Of a stretch of 26,402 nt of DNA, positions 1 to 6,007 are shown piece by piece. How positions within the stretch are numbered: the first letter of the stretch is position 1; every line of letters begins with the position of its first letter. The translations under genes and the position numbers were made by a program. The stretch is from a virus. The notes beneath the pieces were generated by a model. That model was given only the letters and a program-made list of their open reading frames with translations. It made no database searches and was not told where the DNA came from. The stretch lies in the IMG/VR virus record IMGVR_UViG_3300042904_000243, positions 1 through 26,402 of that record, one strand, 5' to 3'.

Positions 1-2
1 AG

Positions 3-152
3 CACTCCACAAGCTTCTCGCGCGGGCTGGGGTTCCCCGGCTACCGCCCCACGGCGCCCGTGCTCATTCTCCCCCCAACGCGGGCCCACAACATCCAAGG
101 GTTCGCGGATTACCAGGAAGGAATTCGGGCACTCCAGCACGCACGGGGTTAG
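3..152 (+). CDS. C-terminal end of an unidentified phage gene (5' truncated by window edge)
   Basis: The third reading frame is open from the window edge to a TAG at 150-152, giving about 49 residues that end ...RALQHARG. Third codon positions are almost all G or C, as in the sure genes of this window, which supports real coding. The residues are not recognisable. In phages with an XkdF-type protease the preceding gene is usually a portal or a minor head protein, so that is the natural guess, but it rests only on gene order. Frame 1 is also open here and is rejected on composition. Confidence 0.55.
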   Translation, partial: HSTSFSRGLGFPGYRPTAPVLILPPTRAHNIQGFADYQEGIRALQHARG

Positions 153-205
153 GCCAACAGCGGGGGAGGCGCCTATGTTGCGGCCTCCCTCCTCTTGCCC
201 CTGCC

Positions 206-1414
206 ATGTACCCAGCCGCGCAATTCGCCCACGATCTGTTGACGCTGACCGCCGAGGCGGTGGACGCCGGTCGTGCGCCGGAAGAGGTCCAGCCCGAGGT
301 CGAAGCGCTCGTCAAGCGGTTCCTGACCCCGCCCGAGACGGTCCAGAAGTTCGACGACGAGCAGCGCCTCGTGTGGGGCTGGGCGCTCGTGAGTGTGGAG
401 AAGGGCCAACCCGTCACCGACCGGCAGGGCGACGTCGTGGACACGGGCGAGCTTCAGAAAACTGTTCACAAGTTCATGGACGACCGCACCGGAAAGGCCA
501 TGCACAAGGGCCACCGGGTGGGAACCGTGGTGGACAGCATCGTCTTCACCAAGGAGCTCCAGGACGCGCTCGGCGTGGACCTGGGCCGGGAAGGCTGGTT
601 CGTGGGCATGCACGTGCCGGACGACGCCACGTGGATGCGCGTCAAGAAGGGCGAGCTCAAGGCGTTCTCCATTGGCGGCGAGGGCGAGCGCCACGACTAC
701 GTGGAGCTCCTGACCAAGTGGAGCGAGAGCGATCATCCACGTGGCAAGGGCGGGCGCTTCAAGGCCGCGGTCGCAGACATGGCACCCGAGACCCGGCGCG
801 AAGCCACCGTCATCCACCGGGACGCCAACCTCGCCAGCGAAGCAGCGACCAAGCTTCCCTCCGTGGAATCCCACACGGCAGCGGGACGCGCCCACACGGC
901 AGCGGGGCAGCACTTCATGGCGGGCGTGGGTCAGGCCCCCAGCGAGGACTGGGAAATCGCCCGGCTCGACGTCGGACGCGAACACTTCACGCAGGCTCGT
1001 CGCCACCACGAACAGGCTGCCCAGATGATCAACCCCCGTGTCAAGAAAGCCGCGTCTTTTGCTGAGCTCCTCAAGGCCAAACCCACCAAGGCGGAGGAGC
1101 AGGCCACCAAGGCACGCGAGAACAGCGGGCCCATTCCCCACGCGCCGGGCACCGAGAAGCACCGCGCCAAGGCTATCACGGACCACGCCTGCGCCCACTG
1201 CCACCTCACCACGGAGCAAAGCGCCGCACTCCTGAAGCCCCGCAGCAAGATCCCCCTCTCCGCCACCGAGCTCGAGGCGCACATGGCGGCCCACCTCAAG
1301 GCGGGCGGGAAGCGCGACCCCAAGGAAGAGGAGAAGGAGCTCAAGGCCAAGCAGAAGGAAGACGCGGCTCTGGGGCTCGTCGCCAAGACGTTCCGTCAGC
1401 TACTTCCCACCTGA
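206..1414 (+). CDS. XkdF-type prohead serine protease with long C-terminal extension
   Basis: This 402-residue protein probably cleaves scaffold and capsid proteins during prohead maturation. Residues about 50-170 match the XkdF protease family: VWGWALVSVEKGQPV, then TDRQGDVVD, MHKGHRVG around His100, and KAFSIGG with Ser155 as likely nucleophile. A phage-typical DHPRGKGGRF segment follows at 176-185. The remaining ~215 residues are unusual: a histidine-rich heptad pair (SHTAAGR/AHTAAGQ, 222-235), a charged helical stretch, and a CxxC...HxxxH arrangement (Cys329, Cys332, His359, His363) that could bind zinc. The ATG at 206 is the only start in frame after the preceding gene. It has no nearby Shine-Dalgarno sequence; the GGGGGAGG at 163-170 lies about 36 bases upstream. 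The scaffold gene follows 9 bases downstream. Confidence 0.82.
   Translation: MYPAAQFAHDLLTLTAEAVDAGRAPEEVQPEVEALVKRFLTPPETVQKFDDEQRLVWGWALVSVEKGQPVTDRQGDVVDTGELQKTVHKFMDDRTGKAMHKGHRVGTVVDSIVFTKELQDALGVDLGREGWFVGMHVPDDATWMRVKKGELKAFSIGGEGERHDYVELLTKWSESDHPRGKGGRFKAAVADMAPETRREATVIHRDANLASEAATKLPSVESHTAAGRAHTAAGQHFMAGVGQAPSEDWEIARLDVGREHFTQARRHHEQAAQMINPRVKKAASFAELLKAKPTKAEEQATKARENSGPIPHAPGTEKHRAKAITDHACAHCHLTTEQSAALLKPRSKIPLSATELEAHMAAHLKAGGKRDPKEEEKELKAKQKEDAALGLVAKTFRQLLPT
870..906 (+). repeat. 16-bp direct repeat encoding a heptad pair in the protease extension
   Basis: The sequence CCCACACGGCAGCGGG occurs at 870-885 and again at 891-906, a 21-base period. It encodes SHTAAGR followed by AHTAAGQ, so it looks like a recent 21-bp tandem duplication of one heptad. 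Confidence 0.85.
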
Positions 1415-1423
1415 GACCCTCCC

Positions 1424-2323
1424 ATGACCAAGCGCCGCTCCCTCCGCAACATCCTCCTCAAGGAGCTCTCCCTCGTGGACCACCCCGCCAACCAGCATGC
1501 GCGCGTCAGCCTGTTCAAGCGGGAGGCCCCCAAGCCGTCCCTCCTGGACCGGCTGTTCGGCCGCGTCACCAAGAGCGAGGAGCCGCCCCAGCTCCTGGAC
1601 CTGCTCGGCCAGTCGCTCGACAGCATCGTCCTGGCCGACGACCTCACCCCCGAGGGGCGGATTGCCCTCATCAACAAGAGCCTGGACGAGTTTCGAGACA
1701 GCGTGATAGGCGCCGTCACCAAGGGGGAGGAGGACGAGGACGACGACGAGGAGTTGGTGGAGGAGGAGGAAGCCTTTGCCAAGAACGTGCCTGGCGTTAA
1801 CCAGGAGCCCGTCGATTCCACGCCCAACTCGGGCGCCCCCACTTCCATCACCAAGGACCAGGACATGAACACGCCCGAGGAAATCCGCAAGGGCCTGACG
1901 CCTGCCGCGCTGGCCTACATCGAGAGCATCGAGAAGGCGGCCAGCGAGGCCAAGGAGCAGGTCGAGAAGGCGGCCCAGGAAGCCGCGCAGCGCGAGCTCG
2001 TCGCCAAGGCGACCGCGCTCGTGGGCGAGACCGGCCTGCAGACCGAGCCGGTCGTCGCGCTGCTCAAGCAGTTGGACGCGGCGGGTCAGGCGGCACTGGG
2101 CACCATCGTGGGCCAGCTCGCCACGGTCACCAAGTCGGCCAAGCTGACCGAGGAGCTCGGCTCCAACGACACGGACGCGCCGAGCATCAGCGCCACCATC
2201 GAGAAGCGCGCCGAGGAGCTCCGCAAGTCGGACCCCAAGCTCACGCAGGCGCAGGCGATCACCAAGGCGCTCGTGGAAGACCCGGACGCCTACGAGGCCA
2301 GCCTCACCGGCGACGCCCAGTAG
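1424..2323 (+). CDS. Capsid scaffold-type protein, acidic and coiled-coil
   Basis: This 299-residue protein sits between protease and capsid genes, where tailed phages encode their scaffold. The N-terminus carries ELSLVDHPANQHA (14-26), a motif often seen in XkdF-related head proteins. Residues 102-116 are almost all Asp and Glu. Residues about 150-200 form an Ala/Glu/Lys-rich coiled coil, and the C-terminus (LRKSDPKLTQAQAITKALVE, about 268-287) resembles C-termini of phage scaffold proteins. The start lies 9 bases after the protease stop and is preceded by ACCCTCCC with no Shine-Dalgarno. An in-frame ATG at 1865 does have a good one and may start a shorter 152-residue scaffold. The scaffold role is inferred from position and composition; no catalytic motif is visible. 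Confidence 0.7.
   Translation: MTKRRSLRNILLKELSLVDHPANQHARVSLFKREAPKPSLLDRLFGRVTKSEEPPQLLDLLGQSLDSIVLADDLTPEGRIALINKSLDEFRDSVIGAVTKGEEDEDDDEELVEEEEAFAKNVPGVNQEPVDSTPNSGAPTSITKDQDMNTPEEIRKGLTPAALAYIESIEKAASEAKEQVEKAAQEAAQRELVAKATALVGETGLQTEPVVALLKQLDAAGQAALGTIVGQLATVTKSAKLTEELGSNDTDAPSISATIEKRAEELRKSDPKLTQAQAITKALVEDPDAYEASLTGDAQ
1865..2323 (+). CDS. Possible nested in-frame short scaffold product
   Basis: Met148 of the larger scaffold-type gene is encoded at 1865, in the same frame. It is preceded by AAGGA (1853-1857) at a 7-base spacing, a better ribosome site than that of the full-length start. A protein from here (152 residues, starting MNTPEEIRKGLTP) would keep the coiled coil and C-terminal region and lose the DHPAN and acidic segments. 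Lambda Nu3, nested in gene C, is a precedent for nested scaffold starts. Whether this start is used is not shown by the sequence. Confidence 0.4.
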   Translation: MNTPEEIRKGLTPAALAYIESIEKAASEAKEQVEKAAQEAAQRELVAKATALVGETGLQTEPVVALLKQLDAAGQAALGTIVGQLATVTKSAKLTEELGSNDTDAPSISATIEKRAEELRKSDPKLTQAQAITKALVEDPDAYEASLTGDAQ

Positions 2324-2324
2324 T

Positions 2325-2369
2325 CCCGCACAGCCCCACTCCCCCTCCTTCCCCCTCTGGAGCTTTCCC
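2325..2369 (+). other. C/T-rich leader with four C-runs (template-strand G4 potential)
   Basis: The spacer before the decoration protein gene is almost pure pyrimidine. C-runs of 3, 4, 5 and 5 occur at 2325-2327, 2334-2337, 2341-2345 and 2351-2355, with loops of 6, 3 and 5 bases. On the complementary strand this satisfies the simple G-quadruplex pattern. A GGAG at 2359-2362 serves the ATG at 2370 as ribosome-binding site. Confidence 0.4.
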
Positions 2370-2747
2370 ATGGCAACCGAACAGCGCGGGCTGTGCATCG
2401 GCTTTCTGACGGCCTCGGCCGACAACAGCACGAAGCAGCACCGTTTCGTCAAGGTCAGCGGTGACCTCACCATCACCGTCTGCGCCGCCAGCACCGACAA
2501 GCCGATCGGCATCCTGCAGAACAAGCCCGCCTCGGGCGCGGCAGCCGACGTCATGATCACCGGCGTCAGCAAGGTCATTCTCGCGGCCACCCTCTCGGCG
2601 GGTGCCGAAGTCATGAGCGACGCCAACGGCGCCGCTGTGGCAGCGGCGACGGCCACCAACCGCTCCCTGGGCATTCTGCTCAAGGGTGGTGTCTCCGGCG
2701 ACGTCGTCGAAGTGCTCCTGGGCGCGCAGTCGCGCCTCATCCCGTAA
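2370..2747 (+). CDS. DUF2190-like capsid decoration protein
   Basis: This 125-residue protein resembles the DUF2190 family, small beta-rich proteins that trimerise on the capsid surface and stabilise it. Family-like elements are KQHRFVKVSGDLTITVCAAS (22-41), KPIGILQNKPASGAAADVM (44-62), the SKVILAATLSAGAEVM strand pair and a late RSLGILLKGGVSGDVVEVLL. The length fits the family. GGAG 7 bases before the ATG is a reasonable ribosome site. It lies directly upstream of the major capsid gene, a common order for decoration proteins. The role follows from family resemblance plus position. Confidence 0.75.
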   Translation: MATEQRGLCIGFLTASADNSTKQHRFVKVSGDLTITVCAASTDKPIGILQNKPASGAAADVMITGVSKVILAATLSAGAEVMSDANGAAVAAATATNRSLGILLKGGVSGDVVEVLLGAQSRLIP

Positions 2748-2781
2748 GCCCACGTCACCCTCCCCTGAGAGACCCTTCCCC

Positions 2782-3753
2782 ATGGCTCCACGGACTCGCA
2801 TCCAGAAGGCGTCGCCCACTCCGGGTGACGTGCACGTCAACGCGCCGCTGACGAACATCAGCGTCGCCTACGTGCAGGCCGCCTCGTCCTTCATCGCGGA
2901 CAAGGTGTTCCCGAACGTTCCTGTTTCCCAGCAGAGCAATCTGTACTACCTGTTCGACAAGGCGGACTTCCTCCGCGACGAGGCCAAGCCTCGCGCGCCG
3001 GGCACCGAGTCGGCGGGTGGTGGGTTCCAGGTCAGCACGGCCTCGTACTCCTGCCTCGTGGAGGCGTTCCACAAGGACATCGACGACCAGACCCGCGCCA
3101 ACGCGGACTCGGTCCTCAGCCTGGACAAGGCGGCCACGGAGTACGTCACCCAGAAGCTCCTGATTCGTCGGGAGCGCAAGTGGGTCAACTCGTTCTTCAA
3201 GGCGGGCGTCTGGGGGACGGACATCACCCCGGGCACGCTGTGGTCGGTCGCGGCGACGGCCAACCCCAACGCCGACGTGGAGACGGGCAAGCTGACCATC
3301 CAGCGCGCCACGGGCTTCAAGCCCAACACGCTGGTGATCGGCGCCGAGGTTCTGAGCGCGCTGCGCCTGTGCGCGGCCATCAAGGACCAGTTCAAGTACA
3401 CCTCGGCGGACTCCATCAACCTGGCCATGCTGGCCCGGTACTTCGACATCGAGCGCGTCCTGGTGCTCGAGAGCGTGTACGAGACGGCGGTCGAGGGCGC
3501 CGCGAGCTCCATGGCGTTCATCGGGGGCAAGCACGCGCTGCTCTGCTACAGCGCCCCGTCGCCGTCGCTCATGACGCCCACGGCGGGCTACACGTTCAAC
3601 TGGGCGGGCTTCACCGGCGCCCAGAACGGCTTCCGCACCAAGCGGATTCGCGCGGAGCTCCTGAGCTCCGACCGCATCGAGTCCGAGATGGCGTCGGATA
3701 TGAAGATCGTGGCCAGCAGCATGGGCTACTTCTTCGCCAGCGTGGTGGCGTAA
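2782..3753 (+). CDS. Major capsid protein (HK97-fold expected)
   Basis: This 323-residue protein follows protease, scaffold and decoration genes and has the pattern of a major capsid family: an N-terminal arm (VHVNAPLTNISVAYVQ), FIADKVFPNVPVSQQSNLYY, and FLRDEAKPRAPGTESAGGGF. Further on are a helix with VTQKLLIRRERKWVNSFFKAG (the E-loop/spine region is not resolvable by eye), PNTLVIGAEVLSALR, and a late MTPTAGYTFNWAGF. The HK97 fold is expected for all such proteins but is not proven here. ATG at 2782 is chosen because the same frame is open further upstream only through the decoration gene. GAGAG lies 10 bases before the start. A stop at 3751-3753 is followed one base later by the next start. 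Confidence 0.82.
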   Translation: MAPRTRIQKASPTPGDVHVNAPLTNISVAYVQAASSFIADKVFPNVPVSQQSNLYYLFDKADFLRDEAKPRAPGTESAGGGFQVSTASYSCLVEAFHKDIDDQTRANADSVLSLDKAATEYVTQKLLIRRERKWVNSFFKAGVWGTDITPGTLWSVAATANPNADVETGKLTIQRATGFKPNTLVIGAEVLSALRLCAAIKDQFKYTSADSINLAMLARYFDIERVLVLESVYETAVEGAASSMAFIGGKHALLCYSAPSPSLMTPTAGYTFNWAGFTGAQNGFRTKRIRAELLSSDRIESEMASDMKIVASSMGYFFASVVA

Positions 3754-3754
3754 C

Positions 3755-4126
3755 ATGGCCACCACGACGAAGCTCACGGTGACCCTGGCGTTGATCTGCA
3801 TCCATGCGGATGGGTTCAACGTCCAGGGGAAGCAGTACCAGAAGGGAGACGCCATCACGCCCGAGGACCTGGAGCACTGGCCCGAGGGCTCGCTGGAGAC
3901 CCGCCTGGAGAACAAGTTCGTCGCGTACCGGCCCGTCAAACCGGAGCCGGACGCCCCGGCGCCCGTGCTGGACCCAGCGGTCAACGCGCTGGACCTGGAG
4001 AAGATGACCGTCGAGGACCTGGTCACCTACGCCAAGGAGAAGTTCGACATGGACCTGGACCCGGCACAGTCGCACGCCGACCTGGCCCTGGAGGTTCGGA
4101 CGCTCATCAGCATGGCGCAGGAGTAG
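3755..4126 (+). CDS. Small head-module protein with C-terminal HeH/LEM-like domain
   Basis: The 123-residue product begins one base after the capsid stop codon. Residues about 8-58 are a small beta-rich unit (IHADGFNVQGKQYQKGDAIT). A Pro-rich linker follows, then a C-terminal helix-extended-helix pattern (LEKMTVEDLVTYAKEKF, then ALEVRTLISMA), as found in HeH/LEM-like domains of phage head-completion and connector-region proteins. Similar small genes often follow the capsid gene. Its exact place in the virion is not known. Tight spacing suggests co-translation with the capsid protein. Confidence 0.6.
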   Translation: MATTTKLTVTLALICIHADGFNVQGKQYQKGDAITPEDLEHWPEGSLETRLENKFVAYRPVKPEPDAPAPVLDPAVNALDLEKMTVEDLVTYAKEKFDMDLDPAQSHADLALEVRTLISMAQE

Positions 4127-4128
4127 CA

Positions 4129-4142
4129 CTCGGTGCACCGAG
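4129..4142 (+). repeat. 14-bp perfect palindrome after the head module
   Basis: CTCGGTGCACCGAG is a perfect palindrome starting two bases after the TAG of the preceding gene. It overlaps by two bases the larger inverted repeat that follows. It could be a protein-binding site or a competing hairpin. Confidence 0.6.
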
Positions 4143-4175
4143 GATTGGCCCAGACGCACGTTCTGGGCCAATCCT
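4141..4175 (+). terminator. 14-bp-stem hairpin between head and neck modules
   Basis: AGGATTGGCCCAGA (4141-4154) and TCTGGGCCAATCCT (4162-4175) are perfect reverse complements separated by a 7-base loop. The hairpin lies between the capsid operon end and the adaptor gene at 4206. It is followed by GCCCCGTTCCC, not a U-run, so it is not a textbook intrinsic terminator. It may be a partial terminator, an mRNA 3'-end stabiliser or a processing site that lets head genes be expressed above downstream genes. Confidence 0.65.
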
Positions 4176-4205
4176 GCCCCGTTCCCACCCCTCCCCTAGC
4201 TGGTC

Positions 4206-4802
4206 ATGGCAATCATTGTCGAGGACGGAACGCTCCCAACCGGGGCCAATAGCTACCAAACCGCTGCGAACGTGACCACGTTCGCCGCAGCCCGGAACCT
4301 CACCGGCTGGGCCGCGTTGAGCTCCACACAGCAGGAGGCCGCGCTCCACGAGGCCATGCTGTACCTCAACAACGAGCGCCGGTACACCTACCGGGGGACG
4401 CGCCGCACCGCCACCCAGCGGAACGCCTGGCCGCGCGACGACGCCTCCGAGTACCGGGGCCCTGAGCTCGACAACGACTACATCAGTTGGCGCCTGCAGG
4501 ACGCCCAGTGTCTGCTGGCCATTCGCGCGGGCGCGTCGCCCGGGAGCCTGCAGCCTGACCTCGCTCGAGGCGGGGCAGTGCAGACCGAGACCGTGGACGT
4601 CATCAGCACCACCTACTTCGAGGGCGCCTCCCCGGAGACGCTCATGAGCGAGGTGGACGGGCTGTTGGCCCCGCTGTGCCTGACCCCCGGCACCACGCTC
4701 CCGGTCCCGTATCAAGCCACGCCGGACGATGCGGTGGAATTCACGGCAGGGACCTACAGCAACCCCTCGGGCGCTGACGACGGCTCTGCATACGAACCCT
4801 AA
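4206..4802 (+). CDS. Head-tail connector/adaptor (DnaT-like family)
   Basis: The 198-residue protein resembles phage adaptors annotated as DnaT-like ssDNA-binding proteins, which dock on the portal. The N-terminus has the typical MAIIVEDGT..ANSYQTAANV pattern, followed by helical segments with AALHEAMLYLNNERRYTYRGTRRT and QRNAWPRDDA, where the Q..WPR motif is diagnostic. The C-terminal third (after about residue 125) is less conserved and ends in a low-complexity tail. Its position after the capsid module fits an adaptor. There is no obvious Shine-Dalgarno before ATG 4206 (upstream CCCTAGCTGGTC). The DNA-binding label of the family is historical; a structural connector role is more likely. 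Confidence 0.72.
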   Translation: MAIIVEDGTLPTGANSYQTAANVTTFAAARNLTGWAALSSTQQEAALHEAMLYLNNERRYTYRGTRRTATQRNAWPRDDASEYRGPELDNDYISWRLQDAQCLLAIRAGASPGSLQPDLARGGAVQTETVDVISTTYFEGASPETLMSEVDGLLAPLCLTPGTTLPVPYQATPDDAVEFTAGTYSNPSGADDGSAYEP

Positions 4803-4814
4803 CAGGAACCGCTC

Positions 4815-5648
4815 ATGCTCTGGGTCCCTCAAAAGGGTGCGGTCAAGGTCATCACCAACCAAGGCATCGTCGGGAGCAACACCCCCGGCACCGCAGTCCC
4901 ATGTAATGCCTCCACCACGCTCGACGGCGCCGTCACCGAGATCATTTCGGCGGCGAACAACACGCAGAATTCGTGGGGCATCTCCATTTGGATTTCGGAG
5001 ACCGGCGCCTCGGCGACCATCGCCCAAGCCGCCATGGACATCCTCATTGGCGGGGCGACGGATGATGTCCTGATTTCCGCCCTGTTGTGCGGCTACGCTC
5101 GCGCGGCAGGCCAGGGCGGGTATGCGTGGTTCTTCCCGCTCCACATCCCTGCGGGCGTCCGGATTGCCGCCCGATTCGCCAGCGTGCGCACGGGCATCAG
5201 CGCCCGGTGCATCATCAAGCTGTATGGGGGAGGCCCGCCCCCCTTCCGCGTGGGGCGGAAGGTCACCACCTACGGCACGCAAGTGAACAACGTGCGCGGT
5301 CAAACCGTGGTCCCAGCCACGAGCGGCGGCGCCGCCACAGCCACGCAGCTCACTGCCGCCACCAGCGAAGACCACTTCGCCTTCCTGCCGGGGTTCCAGC
5401 CTGAAACGGACAGCACGCTCGGGCAGAGCGGCCTCAGTATTGGGATCGGCATCGGCGCCTCGGTGGAGGAGCGGATTGGCACGTGGGAGTTCATCTCGCT
5501 CGGCAACGAGGATTGCACGGGCCCCTTGGACTTCCCCCTGCCGGCGTTCCGTGACGTCCCTGCTGGTACACGCCTGACCATGCTTGCCTCCAATTCGGCG
5601 GCGTCGAATGACGACGCTTACGGGGGCCTCATCTACGCTGTGAGCTAA
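4815..5648 (+). CDS. Unidentified beta-rich virion protein
   Basis: The 277-residue product is not recognised. It has no signal peptide or membrane helix and is rich in Gly, Ala, Thr and short hydrophobic strands: IHIPAGVRIAARF-type stretches (here FPLHIPAGVRIAARFASVR), a GGGPPPF turn, and a repeated GIGIGASVEER region. The overall look is a beta-sandwich or jelly-roll structural protein. A CAGGAA sequence 6 bases before ATG supports the start. It opens the run of accessory genes between the adaptor and the head-closure gene, so a head- or neck-surface role is plausible. Confidence 0.6.
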   Translation: MLWVPQKGAVKVITNQGIVGSNTPGTAVPCNASTTLDGAVTEIISAANNTQNSWGISIWISETGASATIAQAAMDILIGGATDDVLISALLCGYARAAGQGGYAWFFPLHIPAGVRIAARFASVRTGISARCIIKLYGGGPPPFRVGRKVTTYGTQVNNVRGQTVVPATSGGAATATQLTAATSEDHFAFLPGFQPETDSTLGQSGLSIGIGIGASVEERIGTWEFISLGNEDCTGPLDFPLPAFRDVPAGTRLTMLASNSAASNDDAYGGLIYAVS

Positions 5649-5654
5649 CCTCCC

Positions 5655-6005
5655 ATGGCTATCACGGAGCCGTATGAATTGGACGGCGTGACCGTTGGCT
5701 CCTCGGAGCTGTCGATCGTGTCAGGGACCACCAGCCTTCAAACCATCGCGGTGGCCGGGGTCTATCAGTTGTGGGTGGACGCGAGCGCTATGGTGAAGGG
5801 CGACGAGTTCAAGATCCGCATCTACGAGAAGGTGGAAGCCACCGGCGGCACCAAGCGTGTGTGCTTCTCTCAGACCCTCCTGGGAGTACAATCGGAGCTG
5901 TTTGTCACGCCCACGCTCGTGCTCTTGAACGGATTCGACTTCACCATCCAGAAAATCGCCGGGGCGGATTGCGCGTTCGACGCTAGTGTTCGCAAAATCG
6001 CCTAG
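5655..6005 (+). CDS. Small beta-rich phage structural protein
   Basis: The 116-residue product contains VYQLWVDASAMVKGDEFKIR, then IYEKVEATGGTKRVCF, and ends GFDFTIQKIAGADCAFDASV followed by RKIA. This strand pattern (a 'GDEFKIRIYEKV' core and a 'G.DFTIQKIAG' end) recurs in small phage proteins encoded near fibre-like genes, but I cannot name a characterised function. It starts 6 bases after the previous stop behind ACCTCCC with no Shine-Dalgarno, and ends 2 bases before the next start. It probably belongs to the same surface structure as its neighbours. Confidence 0.6.
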   Translation: MAITEPYELDGVTVGSSELSIVSGTTSLQTIAVAGVYQLWVDASAMVKGDEFKIRIYEKVEATGGTKRVCFSQTLLGVQSELFVTPTLVLLNGFDFTIQKIAGADCAFDASVRKIA

Positions 6006-6007
6006 CC

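Noticed and set aside
175-1065. + strand frame-1 open frame with a good Shine-Dalgarno (GGGGGAGG at 163-170)
   Set aside because: Its product is an Arg/Gly/His-rich shadow of the XkdF protease. The well-placed ribosome site is odd, but the protease motifs in frame 2 are decisive.
1400-2791. Long minus-strand open frame (463 codons) opposite the scaffold and decoration genes
   Set aside because: It covers two well supported + strand genes, has no family signature, and high GC content makes long antisense frames common.
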